Shown piece by piece: positions 9,043 through 19,407 of a DNA stretch of 64,000 bases (the first letter of the stretch is position 1; each line of letters opens with the position of its first letter). The notes below the pieces were generated by a model. That model made no database searches and was not told the DNA's origin. It saw only the letters and a list, made by a program, of their open reading frames with translations. This DNA comes from SAR92 clade bacterium H455 (GTDB lineage Bacteria; Pseudomonadota; Gammaproteobacteria; Pseudomonadales; Porticoccaceae). The stretch spans positions 2,790,001 to 2,854,000 of the forward strand of contig CP103416.1 in assembly GCA_024802545.1 (NCBI GenBank), written 5' to 3'. Made by a program: the position numbers and the translations under genes.

Positions 9043-12000
9043 TTACATGCTGCGTCGGTACTGGCCGCCAACATCGAATAACGCATTGGTGATTTCACCC
9101 AATGAGCAGACTCGCACCGCGTCCATCAACACCTCAAAGCCATTACCGCCCTGGCTCACTGTATCCTGTAAGCGTTTAAGCATTTCCGCTGACTCGGCAC
9201 TGTGGGTCTCTTGGAAAGCGCGCAGACGTTTAATCTGATTTTGCTTTTCAGCTTCAGTTGAACGAGCCAACTCAATTTCCACGGGCTCTTCTTCAGTCTC
9301 GCTAAGAAAGGTATTCACACCCACAATCGGGAAAGAACCGTCGTGCTTTTTGTGCTCATAATAGAGCGACTCTTCCTGAATTTTGCCGCGCTGATAACCG
9401 GTTTCCATGGCACCGAGAACACCGCCACGATCGGAGATTTTCTCAAACTCTTGGAGTACCGCCTCTTCAACCAGATCAGTCAGCTCGTCGATAATAAAGG
9501 CGCCCTGACTCGGATTTTCATTTTTCGCCAGGCCCCACTCCTGATTAATAATCAACTGAATCGCCAGCGCTCTGCGCACTGACTCTTCCGTGGGCGTGGT
9601 AATGGCTTCGTCGTAAGCATTGGTGTGCAGGCTATTACAATTATCGTAAATCGCGATCAAGGCTTGCAGGGTAGTGCGAATATCATTGAAGTTCATTTCT
9701 TGAGCATGCAGAGAACGGCCGGAAGTCTGAATATGGTATTTCAGTTTTTGGCTGCGTGGATTGGCATCGTAAAGATCGCGCATGGAGGTCGCCCAAATAC
9801 GGCGCGCCACTCGACCCATTACGGTGTACTCCGGATCCATACCGTTGGAGAAGAAGAACGACAGGTTGGGAGCAAAGTCATCTATTTTCATGCCGCGAGC
9901 CAGGTACGCTTCCACAAAGGTAAAGCCATTGGACAATGTAAAGGCCAGCTGAGAGATCGGGTTAGCACCGGCTTCGGCAATATGGTATCCGGAGATCGAC
10001 ACTGAGTAGAAGTTGCGAATCTGCTCATCGATAAAGTACTGCTGCATATCACCCATCATGCGCAGGCTAAATTCTGTTGAGAAGATACAGGTATTCTGAC
10101 CCTGATCTTCTTTGAGAATATCTGCCTGCACTGTGCCGCGGACGCGCTTCAAGGTATTGCTGCGCAGCTCTTGGAACTCATTATCCTTAGGCTGGCGACT
10201 GTGTTCGGCAACAAACTGATCCACCTGCTGGTCAATCGCGGTGTTTAAAAACATTGCCAAGATAGTCGGCGCCGGACCATTAATGGTCATGGAAACCGAG
10301 GTGGTTGGATTGCAGAGGTCAAAGCCATCATAGAGAGCTTTCATATCCTCCAGAGTACAGATGGAAACACCGGCATTACCCACCTTGCCGTAAATATCCG
10401 GACGCTCATGGGGATCAAAGCCATAGAGAGTGACCGAATCAAAGGCAGTAGACAGACGTTTAGCAGCGGAGTGCTCAGACAGGGCCTTAAAGCGGCGATT
10501 GGTTTTAAAGGCATCGCCCTCACCGGCAAACATACGTGCTGGATCTTCGCCTTCGCGTTTAAAGGGAAAGACACCGGCAGTATAGGGGAACTCACCGGGC
10601 AGATTTTCACGCATCAGCCACTTGAGCAGCTCGCCATGATCTTCAAAGCGCGGCAGAGATACTCGAGAGATCTTGTTACCAGACAAGGAAATCGTATTAA
10701 GTTTGGTAACAATCTCTTTGCCATTGGGCAGGACATCAACTTTGGTGTCGCCACTGTAAGCTTCCACTACTGCTGGCCAACTCTCCAACAGATTGCTCGC
10801 CTTGACGTCCATGGCCTGTTTGCGCTCGGCAATCAGGCTATCAATAGTCTCTGGTGCATCGCTGCCATTTTCCAACAGCATAGCTTTGGTCGCGGCGAGC
10901 TGCTGCTGCTGGCGGGCCAGATTGGCCTGAACCACAACCTGCTTGTGATAATTGCGCACACTGGCGGCAATCTCAGCTAAATAACGCTGACGGTCTGCTG
11001 GCACCACCACGGTTTTTTCCGATGGTGTGCGGCGATCGACTTTCGCCAGATGCTGTTTAAAGCTGCGCAGTCCGCGGTTTTGTAAAAGTACCACCAACTC
11101 CTGATAGGCGGCAGTGACACCATCATCATTAAAGCGTGAAGCTATAGTGCCAAATACGGGCATCTCTTCCGTTGCCTGGGTCCAGGCTTCGCGATTGCGC
11201 TGCACCTGCTTACACACATCGCGATAGGCATCATCGCTGCCCTTGCGATCAAATTTATTAATGATCGCCAACTCGGCATAATCGAGCATATCGATCTTTT
11301 CCAACTGGCTCTGGGCGCCAAATTCTGGCGTCATGACATAGATTGGAATATCCACATAGGGGACGATCCCAGCATCGCCCTGACCAATACCTGGAGTCTC
11401 AACCACGACCAGATCGAAACCACCGAGACGCAGTGCACAGACAATATCCTTGAGCGCTGCCGGTACTTCACCGGTGGCACCACGGGTACCGATAGAACGC
11501 ATATAGATAGAGGGATGATAGATCGCATTCATACGAATCCGGTCGCCGAGTAACGCACCGCCGGTCTTGCGTCGAGTCGGGTCAATGGCCAGCACAGCGA
11601 TCTTGAGCTCATCGGCGCTGTCTTGACGGAAACGGCGAATCAACTCATCAGTTAGTGAGGACTTACCAGCGCCACCGGTACCTGTAATACCGAGAACGGG
11701 CACTGTGTTACTAAGGAATTGCGCTTGCTCACGAAGTGAACTCTGCTGCTCTGAGCTGAGCTCATCGCGCTCAATAGCAGTGATCAGGCGCGCTAGATTA
11801 TTGCGCCCATTTTCACCGGAAAGCTCCGCTGCGGCCACGGTGACATCGTTGTAAGCCCCTAGTGAACAGCGCTCAATCATATCGTCGATCATGCCCACCA
11901 GGCCGAGATTCTGACCATCGTAGGGAGAGTAGAGACGCTCGACGCCATAGGCCTCAAGCTCTTTGATTTCAGCTGGAACAATCACACCGCCACCGCCACC

Positions 12001-12348
12001 AAAGACCTTAATATGTTCGGCGCCCGCTTCTTTCAATAGGTCCACCACATACTTAAAGTACTCAACATGGCCGCCCTGATAAGAGCTGATCGCGATGCCC
12101 TGAGCATCTTCCTGCAGGGCTGTCTGAACTACTTCGGCCACCGAGCGGTTGTGGGCCAGGTGGATAACTTCAACACCGGCTCCCTGCAAGATACGACGCA
12201 TAATATTGATCGCGGCATCGTGGCCATCAAAGAGGCTGGCAGCGGTAACAAAGCGCAGGGGAATGCCTTTTTTCTGTGCCGGACTTGAGGGTGCAGAGTT
12301 GGCTGAGGTGCTGGCGGAAACAGTAGACGTAGTCATTGGATATTCCAT
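9043..12348 (-). CDS. icmF: Fused isobutyryl-CoA mutase with G-protein chaperone (IcmF)
   Basis: The 1,101 residues combine three parts. An adenosylcobalamin-binding domain has [14 protein letters not shown] with the B12 ligand His at about residue 43, and [13 protein letters not shown] MeaI/ArgK-type GTPase has the P-loop [12 protein letters not shown] near residue 220, and [13 protein letters not shown]. The mutase barrel has [24 protein letters not shown] sequence (here [14 protein letters not shown]). IcmF rearranges isobutyryl- and butyryl-CoA (some also isovaleryl/pivalyl-CoA), with the GTPase guarding cofactor loading. M1 or M5 may be the start. It stands alone apart from the downstream TetR gene. 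Branched acyl-CoA metabolism is the likely role. Confidence 0.95.
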   Translation of the reverse strand: MEYPMTTSTVSASTSANSAPSSPAQKKGIPLRFVTAASLFDGHDAAINIMRRILQGAGVEVIHLAHNRSVAEVVQTALQEDAQGIAISSYQGGHVEYFKYVVDLLKEAGAEHIKVFGGGGGVIVPAEIKELEAYGVERLYSPYDGQNLGLVGMIDDMIERCSLGAYNDVTVAAAELSGENGRNNLARLITAIERDELSSEQQSSLREQAQFLSNTVPVLGITGTGGAGKSSLTDELIRRFRQDSADELKIAVLAIDPTRRKTGGALLGDRIRMNAIYHPSIYMRSIGTRGATGEVPAALKDIVCALRLGGFDLVVVETPGIGQGDAGIVPYVDIPIYVMTPEFGAQSQLEKIDMLDYAELAIINKFDRKGSDDAYRDVCKQVQRNREAWTQATEEMPVFGTIASRFNDDGVTAAYQELVVLLQNRGLRSFKQHLAKVDRRTPSEKTVVVPADRQRYLAEIAASVRNYHKQVVVQANLARQQQQLAATKAMLLENGSDAPETIDSLIAERKQAMDVKASNLLESWPAVVEAYSGDTKVDVLPNGKEIVTKLNTISLSGNKISRVSLPRFEDHGELLKWLMRENLPGEFPYTAGVFPFKREGEDPARMFAGEGDAFKTNRRFKALSEHSAAKRLSTAFDSVTLYGFDPHERPDIYGKVGNAGVSICTLEDMKALYDGFDLCNPTTSVSMTINGPAPTILAMFLNTAIDQQVDQFVAEHSRQPKDNEFQELRSNTLKRVRGTVQADILKEDQGQNTCIFSTEFSLRMMGDMQQYFIDEQIRNFYSVSISGYHIAEAGANPISQLAFTLSNGFTFVEAYLARGMKIDDFAPNLSFFFSNGMDPEYTVMGRVARRIWATSMRDLYDANPRSQKLKYHIQTSGRSLHAQEMNFNDIRTTLQALIAIYDNCNSLHTNAYDEAITTPTEESVRRALAIQLIINQEWGLAKNENPSQGAFIIDELTDLVEEAVLQEFEKISDRGGVLGAMETGYQRGKIQEESLYYEHKKHDGSFPIVGVNTFLSETEEEPVEIELARSTEAEKQNQIKRLRAFQETHSAESAEMLKRLQDTVSQGGNGFEVLMDAVRVCSLGEITNALFDVGGQYRRSM

Positions 12349-12512
12349 TTAGATTAACAATTTAGAGTAGTGCTTTTGAGTAGTGCTTCAAAGTATCAAT
12401 GGTGGTAGTTTAGTTATCTTGCTTGTTACATGCAAGTAAGTTTTACCTTGTACAAAGCCCTAATAGGGCCTTGAGCAAAAAAATGATTCGTGCAGAATGG
12501 CCAAAAACAGCC

Positions 12513-13931
12513 TTATTGAGGAATATCTGAGCCGTATCCAAAGTAGTCAGCAATAGCCAAACCCGCCGCCACACTGGTAAAGGGGTCGTGCTCAACGACC
12601 TTGCCGGGGAACTGATTTTCGAGAATATCCTTAACTGCAGGGATTAATGAGGAGCCACCAGTACGCAACACCAGATCAATATCCTCCGCCTGCAAGCCCG
12701 CTCTATCGAGGATTAGGCTCACTGCTTGCTCCAATTCAAACAGCTGATCGGTGATCATCAGTTCAAACTCCCAGCGTTCCAATCGCACCTCGATATCGAT
12801 CTCGGGGATATCCAGCACCGCGGAATCAGACACTGAAAGCTCTGCTTTAAACGCCTTGATCGCCTCAAATACCTGATAGCTGTAGTTTTGCTTAATCAGA
12901 TCATAGAGGCGCTTAAACTTAATCGCCCCCTCATCTGGCAGCACCATGCGCTGCACCACCGAGGCGGTATATTTGTTTTGATTGAGCATATAGCTCACTG
13001 GCCAGTTAATCAGCAGATCTTCAAAATCGGCAAAGGGAAATAGCGTATCCACCTCGCTGCCATCGACCATACGCGACCAGCGCTCGCCCTTGCCCAGCAG
13101 TGGGAAAACCAGTTCACGGAAAATCGTTTGGTCGATCTTGTCGCCACCCAGGGCAATACCATGGGTCGCTTCAACGGAAAACTCGGTGCCCTTGCGGCGC
13201 AGAATACAAAAGTCGAGAGTGCCGCCACCAAAATCCACGGTCAGCATCAGCTGATCGCGGTTGTGGGGATAGTTATACAGATAGCTGATGGCCGCCGCTG
13301 TGGGTTCCGGGCAAAAGCTCTGCTCGGTAATCCCGGCATGGCGATAGGATTCACTGAGGCGCTGCAGTGCCACATTGTTGCGCCCTTGCTCTATGCCCTC
13401 AAAATTAACAGGATGGCCAATACAGGCCTGACTGCTGTTATCAACACTGCCGCGCAAGGCTTTGCGGATACCCACCAATATAGGCGTAACCAGCGCCACC
13501 AAACGAAACGGCCGACTAAAAATGACGGTTTTATCACTGGCGGTATTACCCAGTAGACGCTTGGTGCCGCGGAACAGTCGTCCCGGCAGGCTGGCGTCAT
13601 TAAAGGCCTGCCCGTAAATCTTACTGGTTTCCGACTCACTGGCTGGGCCATCGGCAGTCCCGGCACTGGTGCGCGCCTCGCCAATCACCTCGACACTGAG
13701 TTCCACCTTGCGGCCTTGATTGTCACTGATATAGTCATCGATCGCTAGCTGACCTATGGTCGAGACGAAATCTCGATCTATATAATTGGCCGAAGGCATA
13801 ATTGGGTTGAGCTCACTGAGCTGAACCAGCCTGACATGCTCCCCATCAAAAACTGCCGCAGCGCTATTGCTGGTGCCAAAATCGATACCGATGCCAAGTT
13901 TTAATGGCTTGTCAGAGCTATTGTTTTGCAT
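12513..13931 (-). CDS. Hsp70-family chaperone-like protein (YegD-like)
   Basis: The 472 residues form an actin-like ATPase with GIGIDFGTSNSAAAVF at the N-terminus (phosphate 1), LTVDFGGGTLDFCIL (phosphate 2) and VLRTGGSSLIPAVKDIL (adenosine). The chain ends right after the ATPase, lacking the DnaK substrate-binding domain and lid, as in E. coli YegD. Its function is not established in the family. It is 165 bp upstream of icmF on the same strand and divergent from the radical SAM gene. Loss of the peptide-binding domain means it should not be called DnaK. Confidence 0.88.
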   Translation of the reverse strand: MQNNSSDKPLKLGIGIDFGTSNSAAAVFDGEHVRLVQLSELNPIMPSANYIDRDFVSTIGQLAIDDYISDNQGRKVELSVEVIGEARTSAGTADGPASESETSKIYGQAFNDASLPGRLFRGTKRLLGNTASDKTVIFSRPFRLVALVTPILVGIRKALRGSVDNSSQACIGHPVNFEGIEQGRNNVALQRLSESYRHAGITEQSFCPEPTAAAISYLYNYPHNRDQLMLTVDFGGGTLDFCILRRKGTEFSVEATHGIALGGDKIDQTIFRELVFPLLGKGERWSRMVDGSEVDTLFPFADFEDLLINWPVSYMLNQNKYTASVVQRMVLPDEGAIKFKRLYDLIKQNYSYQVFEAIKAFKAELSVSDSAVLDIPEIDIEVRLERWEFELMITDQLFELEQAVSLILDRAGLQAEDIDLVLRTGGSSLIPAVKDILENQFPGKVVEHDPFTSVAAGLAIADYFGYGSDIPQ

Positions 13932-14102
13932 GGGAGAGGGTCACTGATAGTTAAAAATAATGGCAGCATTTTAGACTAATTTTCTAATCAGCTAAGCTAA
14001 AGTTTGGTTAATCCAGTTAATAATCAAAAAAAGCCTGAGAACAGATGCAAAGAGACCAAAACCTGTAGACTTAAAACAACTTTTAATCGGCAGCGATTCA
14101 TT

Positions 14103-14993
14103 ATGTATCCACTCAACTATATCCAGCCCGTCTTCCGTCCACCCAGTGAAGGCCGTTCGCTCATCCTCCAGGTGACCAATGGTTGCTCTTACAACAAGTG
14201 CAGCTTCTGTGAAATGTACACAGATCAACAGAAGCGCTTTAGCCCAAAGCCCATCGAAAAAATTGAAGAAGAATTGCGTGGCCTTGCTAAAGCCGGCTAT
14301 CCGGTCAAGCGCATATTTTTAGCCGACGGCGATGCCATGACTCTGAGCACTCGGCGTCTGGTGGATATTCTCCAGATGATTAACAAATACTACCCAGATG
14401 TGCAGCGGGTCTCCTCCTATTGCCTGCCGCGCAACCTGAAAAAGAAAAGCGTCGAAGAGCTGAAAGATCTGCGTGATCTTGGCCTCAGCCTGATGTATGT
14501 AGGCTGCGAGAGCGGCGACAATGAAGTGTTGCGACTGGTCAGTAAAGGCGAGGATTACGACTCCTCCCTAGTGGCCCTGCAAAAGATCAAACAGGCGGGT
14601 ATGAAAAGTTCGGTGATGATTTTGAATGGACTCGGCGGTCCCGAACTCAGCGAGCAACATGCACTGAACTCCGCCAAGCTGATGAATGCAGCACAGCCGG
14701 ATTATCTTTCCACTCTAGTGGTAGAATTTCCCACTGGCAGCGAGCGCTTTGAGGAGGCCTTTGAAGGCCGCTGGCGCAAGCTCGGAAAACTAGAACTGTT
14801 TCACGAGATGCAGATATTGCTGAGCAATCTAGAACTGGAAAAAACCATCTTTAGAAGTGATCACGCGTCTAATTATCTGGTATTGAAAGGCGTGCTGGGT
14901 AAAGACAAGGAGCAATTGCTGTCGATTGTGACTACGGCGATTAATCAGCCCGGCATGATTCCACTGCGCGAGGAATGGCAGCGTGGTCTCTAA
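14103..14993 (+). CDS. Radical SAM protein
   Basis: The 296 residues (from the ATG at 14103) contain the SAM/[4Fe-4S] motif CSYNKCSFC (CX4CX2C spacing, a variant of CX3CX2C) after ILQVTNG, then IFLADGDAMTLSTRRLVDIL and MYVGCESGDNEVL, typical of the B12-independent Elp3/coproporphyrinogen-like radical SAM class. An in-frame ATG at 14004 adds 33 residues with no domain content, so I prefer 14103, although its ribosome site is weak. The substrate is unknown. Neighbouring genes give no pathway clue. Confidence 0.88.
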   Translation: MYPLNYIQPVFRPPSEGRSLILQVTNGCSYNKCSFCEMYTDQQKRFSPKPIEKIEEELRGLAKAGYPVKRIFLADGDAMTLSTRRLVDILQMINKYYPDVQRVSSYCLPRNLKKKSVEELKDLRDLGLSLMYVGCESGDNEVLRLVSKGEDYDSSLVALQKIKQAGMKSSVMILNGLGGPELSEQHALNSAKLMNAAQPDYLSTLVVEFPTGSERFEEAFEGRWRKLGKLELFHEMQILLSNLELEKTIFRSDHASNYLVLKGVLGKDKEQLLSIVTTAINQPGMIPLREEWQRGL

Positions 14994-15066
14994 TTGCAGG
15001 CAACCATCTTAGTGGAAAAAACTGGGTTTAGTGACTAGCTTTAATAGCACAGGGAGGTCACAACCT

Positions 15067-15162
15067 ATGACTAAAAATACTCGCAATATACTTATATTCG
15101 CCGCCAGCTGTATTTCGCTACCGTTTATTCTCAGCCTGATAATTATTGTTGTTCTCTCATAG
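15067..15162 (+). CDS. 31-residue predicted single-span membrane protein
   Basis: The ATG at 15067 opens a 31-codon frame ending TAG at 15162. It has an excellent ribosome site (GGGAGGT, 8 bases upstream). The peptide is MTKNTRN followed by an uninterrupted hydrophobic stretch (ILIFAASCISLPFILSLIII), which fits one membrane helix with a positively charged cytoplasmic N-terminus. It lies between the radical SAM gene and doxX. I do not recognise it. The ribosome site and clean topology support translation, and its small size limits certainty. Confidence 0.55.
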   Translation: MTKNTRNILIFAASCISLPFILSLIIIVVLS

Positions 15163-15214
15163 ATCCCATAGAGTGTCGTCCAATCAATTAAATTAAAACC
15201 AGAGAGGCGACTAT

Positions 15215-15604
15215 ATGAAATTTTTGGACAACCTTTTAGATGGCCGTGAAGAGCAATCCTACGCGTTGCTGAGAATTGTTACTGGGTTCTTATTTATCTG
15301 GCACGGAACCCAGAAACTAATGAACTTTCCCGTTGAATTCCCCTACCCTCTTAGTCCATTAATGTACTCCGCAGGCGCCATTGAACTGGTCGGCGGTGTG
15401 TTGGTTATGATTGGACTGCTTACTCGCCCAGCAGCCTTTATTTGCAGTGGCACCATGGCTGCGGCCTACTGGATGGCTCATGGTATGAACAATGTTTTCC
15501 CGATTCTCAATAAGGGCGAATTAGCGGCCTTGTTCTGCTTTGTCTTTTTATATATTGCGGTGCGCGGCGCAGGGATTTGGAGTCTGGATAAGCGACAAGC
15601 CTAA
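15215..15604 (+). CDS. DoxX-family membrane protein
   Basis: The 129 residues contain about four membrane segments. The DoxX signature region is LLRIVTGFLFIWHGTQKL near the start, then GAIELVGGVLVMIGLLTRPAAF and AYWMAHG. DoxX proteins are small quinol- or redox-linked membrane proteins of varied, mostly unassigned roles. The ATG has AGAGAGG upstream. A palindromic repeat region follows the stop. Confidence 0.88.
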   Translation: MKFLDNLLDGREEQSYALLRIVTGFLFIWHGTQKLMNFPVEFPYPLSPLMYSAGAIELVGGVLVMIGLLTRPAAFICSGTMAAAYWMAHGMNNVFPILNKGELAALFCFVFLYIAVRGAGIWSLDKRQA

Positions 15605-15890
15605 AGGCTTGTCGTTCTGAGCGCAGTCGAAGGATCTCTTTAGAGGGATCTCTTTGACTGACGCTCTGCTATCTCCTGAGAACGCATTCAATTAACTTGT
15701 CATCGTGACAGGGCACTTGTTATCCACTGTCAGTCCGACAGAGCTTTTTCTTCTCTCTGTCATCCCGACAGAGCGGAGCGACGAGGGATCTCGAGATCTC
15801 TCACATACGTTCGAGATGACAGGCTGCGGGTTCGGAGTGACAGGCTGCGGGTTCGGAGTGACAGGCTGTCAGCCTCAAGATGACAGACAG
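15605..15890. repeat. Intergenic palindromic repeat cluster
   Basis: A 64-bp palindromic element lies at 15759-15822 (GTCATCCCGACAGAGCGGAG ... TCGAGATGACA). Its near-perfect reverse complement occurs at 19459-19522 and partial copies at 32945, 33303, 33658 and 63541. A 21-bp unit (aggctgcgggttcggagtga + c) follows twice in tandem at 15821-15841 and 15842-15862, then a third partial copy. Another related piece lies at 15608-15640. No gene is seen here. These look like a dispersed REP/MITE-like family of this genome. Confidence 0.75.
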
Positions 15891-15940
15891 GACAAAAAGT
15901 GCTCAAATAAGCATTAAATAAAAACGATAAGAAGTCATCT

Positions 15941-16771
15941 ATGAAAGTGACCCCTTTCTCCCCCAACTGCGGCGCAGTTGTCAGCGACCTGCAACTGGCC
16001 ACCATGAACGACGCCCAGCTAGAACAGCTGCGCGCAGCCTTCGCCGAACACGGCCTGCTGTTTTTCCGCGACCAAGAACTGCCACCAGAAGAACATCTGC
16101 GCTTTGCCAACCGCTTCGGAAAAATCGTGGTGAATAAATTTTTCAAAACCACCGAAGAATCTCCACTGATCGCCGAGGTGCGCAAGGAGAAAACCCAGCA
16201 GACCAACATAGGTGGCGGCTGGCACACGGATCACTCTTACGACGATATTCCAGCACTGGGCTCTATCTTGGTGGCACGTACATTGCCAAAAACCGGCGGC
16301 AACACGCAGTTCGCCAACCTGGCAGCGGCCTACGACGCCCTCCCCGACAGTCTAAAAAAACGCCTCGAAGGCCTGCGTGCCGTTCACTCCAACACTCACC
16401 TCTATGGCGAGAATGGCCTCTACCGTTTCACCGATCTAAAAGACCAACTCGGCGGTATGGACCGTGTCGGCGACGCCACTCATCCAGCAGTCATTATTCA
16501 TCCCCAAAGCGGCCGCAAGGTACTCTATGTAAATCCAGGCCATACCATTCAATTTGAAGGTTGGGAGTTTAATGAGAGTCGCGAACTACTCGACGAACTC
16601 TACGCCCATGTGGCGCAACCAGAGTTCACCTGCAGCTTTAATTGGCTGCCGGGCTCGGTTACCTTTTGGGATAACCGCTGCACCTGGCATCAGGCCGATA
16701 ACGATTACCAGGGGCAGATGCGTCTGATGCATCGAATCACACTCCAGGGCAGTAAATTAGAAGCTGCTTAA
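15941..16771 (+). CDS. TauD/TfdA-family Fe(II)/2-oxoglutarate dioxygenase
   Basis: The 276-residue enzyme has metal ligands His95 and Asp97 in GGGWHTDHSYDDIP, the distal His in DNRCTWHQADND, and the 2-oxoglutarate-binding Arg in LMHRITLQG. Length and motifs match taurine/2,4-D-type dioxygenases, which couple oxidation of an organic substrate to decarboxylation of 2-oxoglutarate. No sulfonate transport genes are near, so taurine should not be assumed. It heads a plus-strand run with DUF2256, the FAD enzyme, PhnA and the aldolase. Confidence 0.9.
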   Translation: MKVTPFSPNCGAVVSDLQLATMNDAQLEQLRAAFAEHGLLFFRDQELPPEEHLRFANRFGKIVVNKFFKTTEESPLIAEVRKEKTQQTNIGGGWHTDHSYDDIPALGSILVARTLPKTGGNTQFANLAAAYDALPDSLKKRLEGLRAVHSNTHLYGENGLYRFTDLKDQLGGMDRVGDATHPAVIIHPQSGRKVLYVNPGHTIQFEGWEFNESRELLDELYAHVAQPEFTCSFNWLPGSVTFWDNRCTWHQADNDYQGQMRLMHRITLQGSKLEAA

Positions 16772-16817
16772 ATCCATAGATCGGTCAACCAGCAGCAAAA
16801 CCTGCGATAATCTGCCC

Positions 16818-16979
16818 ATGCCCAGTATGCGTAAAAAGTCTGATCTCCCCAGCAAAATCTGCCCGGTCTGCGAGCGTCCTTTTGTATGGCGTAAAAAGTG
16901 GCAGCGTTGTTGGGATGAAGTGCGCTTTTGCTCAGTAAAATGCAAAGCGGCACGCAGTAAATCTGCCCTCCCAAATTAA
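16818..16979 (+). CDS. DUF2256 zinc-ribbon small protein
   Basis: The 53-codon frame encodes CPVCERPFVWRKKWQRCWDE followed by VRFCSVKCKAARS. The paired CX2C and CX3C cysteines around a W-rich core are the DUF2256 hallmark. The family has no established function and often lies beside FAD/photolyase-like genes. Here the FAD-dependent oxidoreductase follows 28 bp later. The opposite strand also has open frames here, but the conserved cysteine pattern supports this strand. Confidence 0.85.
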   Translation: MPSMRKKSDLPSKICPVCERPFVWRKKWQRCWDEVRFCSVKCKAARSKSALPN

Positions 16980-17007
16980 AAAAACCTAACTGACAAGACG
17001 CTTAAAT

Positions 17008-18027
17008 ATGACCTCTTCCACCGACCGCAACAGTCCCGTGATTTGGGATGTTCTTATTATAGGCGCCGGCCTTGCCGGACTTAGCGCGGCAAATGATTTG
17101 CTTCAAGCGGGCCTAAAAGTGCTGGTCGTCGATAAGGGCCGCGGCCTCGGCGGTCGTCTGGCGGGACGTCGTATAGGCGATGCTACCTTTGATCATGGTG
17201 CGCAGTTTATGACTGCCCGTGATTCACGTTTCAAAGCCAGTATTGCCGAGTGGATTGACGCCGGTGTTGCGGAAGAATGGTACAGCAGCTACCCGGGACA
17301 TGCCAATGGTCATCCACGATATCGTGGCGTGCCCACTATGACTGCAGTGGCGAAATATTTGGCGACCGATATAAATGTATTACGAACCACCAGAGTCGAC
17401 AGCATCACTCAAGAAAGCGCCCAAGATAATCAGCTCTGGTCAGCGGCCTTGGATAATGGCGATACTATTAGTGCCAAAGCGCTGTTAATTACCTCACCTG
17501 TGCCACAGACCATCGAGCTACTCACCTCAGGCAATATCGCAGTGCCAGCGGACAAGCAGGCGCGCCTGGATCGCATTGACTATGAAGCCTGTATTGCCGT
17601 GATGGCAGTCTTGGACGGCCCAACGGCGATTCCCGCCCCCGGCGCAAGCGCTTTTGAGGAAGGCCCGATTGGCTGGATCAGCGACAATCTGCAAAAAGGC
17701 GTCTCAAAAATTCCCGCAGTAACCATTCATGGCAGCGGTGATTTTAGTGCTGAGCATTATGAAGACGACAAAATGCAAACGGGCCAAAGATTGATTGATG
17801 CAGCGGCGCCCTATTTAGGGAATGCCAAGGTCACCGAATATCAGGTTCATGGCTGGCGCTATAGCAAACCCTCAGTAGTAGATCCTGAAGCCTGTATGCT
17901 GCTCAGCGAATCCACCGATCTGCCGCCACTGGCACTGGCCGGGGATGCCTTTAACGGGCCCCGCTTTGAAGGTGCAGTGCTATCCGGTTGGGCAGCGGCC
18001 AAGAGCTTAATTGCTGCGCTGGCGTAA
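17008..18027 (+). CDS. FAD-dependent amine-oxidase-like oxidoreductase (renalase-like)
   Basis: The 339 residues begin with a dinucleotide fold, DVLIIGAGLAGLSAANDLLQ, then VVDKGRGLGGRLAGRR and FDHGAQFMTARD, as in renalase-like FAD enzymes. The C-terminal FAD-contact segment is LALAGDAFNGPRFEGAVLSG. The substrate is unknown; renalases oxidise dihydronicotinamide isomers or related compounds. It follows the DUF2256 gene closely, and such pairs are common in gammaproteobacteria. No signal peptide is present, so it is cytoplasmic. Confidence 0.88.
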   Translation: MTSSTDRNSPVIWDVLIIGAGLAGLSAANDLLQAGLKVLVVDKGRGLGGRLAGRRIGDATFDHGAQFMTARDSRFKASIAEWIDAGVAEEWYSSYPGHANGHPRYRGVPTMTAVAKYLATDINVLRTTRVDSITQESAQDNQLWSAALDNGDTISAKALLITSPVPQTIELLTSGNIAVPADKQARLDRIDYEACIAVMAVLDGPTAIPAPGASAFEEGPIGWISDNLQKGVSKIPAVTIHGSGDFSAEHYEDDKMQTGQRLIDAAAPYLGNAKVTEYQVHGWRYSKPSVVDPEACMLLSESTDLPPLALAGDAFNGPRFEGAVLSGWAAAKSLIAALA

Positions 18028-18075
18028 AGCCGCCTATACTGTGGCCAAACAAACTCATACAAGTAGCCTGTCCCT

Positions 18076-18648
18076 ATGACCGATCTTCATACCCGCAGTG
18101 GCTCAGCCTGCGAACTCTGCACTAACAGCGAAAATCTCTCGGCCTATGAGCTGCCACCCAATAGTGACGGAAGCACCGAACAGTCATTATTAGTCTGTGA
18201 CATCTGCCTAGATCAGATCAATAATCCGGACAAGGTTGACATCAATCACTGGCGCTGTCTCAACGACAGCATGTGGTCTCAGGTACCGGCGGTTCAGGTT
18301 ATGGCCTGGCGCATGCTCACTCGCCTCAGTGCCGAGGGCTGGCCGCAAGAATTGTTGGATATGATGTATCTGGATGATGAGACACTGGCTTGGGCCAAGG
18401 CCGGCGTTGAGACTGAATCCGAGGACGATGGCGTTATTCATAAAGACAGTAACGGCGCAGTGCTTAGCGCTGGCGATACGGTAACACTGATAAAAGATCT
18501 GGATGTAAAGGGAACCAGCTTTACCGGCAAGCGCGGAACAGCAGTGCGCAATATTTCACTGGTGCAGAGCAACCCTGAACATATAGAAGGTCGTGTCAAC
18601 GGCACACAGATCGTAATCTTAACCAAGTTTGTAAAGAGGGTGACCTAA
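18076..18648 (+). CDS. PhnA/YjdM family protein
   Basis: The 190 residues have an N-terminal zinc ribbon (CELC near residue 12 and CDIC near residue 46) and a C-terminal PhnA domain (HKDSNGAVLSAGDTVTLIKD, then VKGTSFTGKRGTAVRNI and GTQIVILTKFVKR). Despite the name, PhnA/YjdM is not needed for phosphonate breakdown in E. coli and its molecular role is open. It overlaps the following aldolase gene by TAATG, so the two are translationally coupled. Confidence 0.9.
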   Translation: MTDLHTRSGSACELCTNSENLSAYELPPNSDGSTEQSLLVCDICLDQINNPDKVDINHWRCLNDSMWSQVPAVQVMAWRMLTRLSAEGWPQELLDMMYLDDETLAWAKAGVETESEDDGVIHKDSNGAVLSAGDTVTLIKDLDVKGTSFTGKRGTAVRNISLVQSNPEHIEGRVNGTQIVILTKFVKRVT

Positions 18649-19400
18649 TGGCGGGACAAACAGAACAAGAACTGCGCATTCAACTGGCAGCATGCTATCG
18701 AATTTTTGATTATCTCGGCTGGTCGGAGATGATTTTCAACCATATCACGATGAAAGTGCCCAGCGATCAAGTGCTCGGCGATCAAGAGCACTTTTTAATC
18801 AATCCCTACGGCCTCCATTACAGCGAAGTCACGGCTTCTAATCTGGTTAAAGTTGATATTGAAGGCAACATAGTCGAACCCACTGACTACGCGGTTAATC
18901 CCGCCGGCATTATTATCCACACAGCAATTCACGCTGCCCGCAAAGACGTGCACTGTATTACGCATGTCCACACCAACGCAGGCATGGCCGTGGCCTGTTC
19001 CGAGGAAGGGCTGCGCACCGATAACTTCTACTCCGCACTGTTGCAAAACCGCATTGCCTACCATGACTTTGAAGGCATCACGGTAATGGACGATGAGAAA
19101 CCGCGCTTGCTGGCCAATATGGGCGACAAGAATATGCTGATCCTGCGCAACCATGGTTTATTGACCTGCGGTCGCACTATTTCAGAAGCCTTTATGAATA
19201 TGTGGGCTCTGCAACGCTCCTGCGAAGTTCAGGTGGCCTGTGATGCGACCGGTAAGCCGCTGATTCCGGTGTCGGATAAGGTATTGGCCCAGACTGAGAA
19301 ATTGATGGCCATGCAAAGTATGGGACAGCCAGCTGGGGAGCTGGAGTTTAAAGCTATGACTCGGCTGATTGATAAAATTGATTCGTCCTATAAGGACTGA
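18648..19400 (+). CDS. Class II aldolase/adducin-family protein
   Basis: The 250 residues form a single aldolase II domain. The zinc-binding His pair is in CITHVHTNAG, a third His in LRNHGLLTCG, and FNHITMKVP lies near the N-terminus. The family includes fuculose- and ribulose-phosphate aldolases and epimerases, but many such 250-residue members are unassigned. It is coupled to the PhnA gene. A hairpin follows the stop. Confidence 0.88.
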   Translation: MAGQTEQELRIQLAACYRIFDYLGWSEMIFNHITMKVPSDQVLGDQEHFLINPYGLHYSEVTASNLVKVDIEGNIVEPTDYAVNPAGIIIHTAIHAARKDVHCITHVHTNAGMAVACSEEGLRTDNFYSALLQNRIAYHDFEGITVMDDEKPRLLANMGDKNMLILRNHGLLTCGRTISEAFMNMWALQRSCEVQVACDATGKPLIPVSDKVLAQTEKLMAMQSMGQPAGELEFKAMTRLIDKIDSSYKD

Positions 19401-19407
19401 GGTTGTT

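Noticed and set aside
10408-10980. 190-residue plus-strand ORF within icmF
   Set aside because: Shadow of the strongly conserved icmF mutase coding sequence on the other strand.
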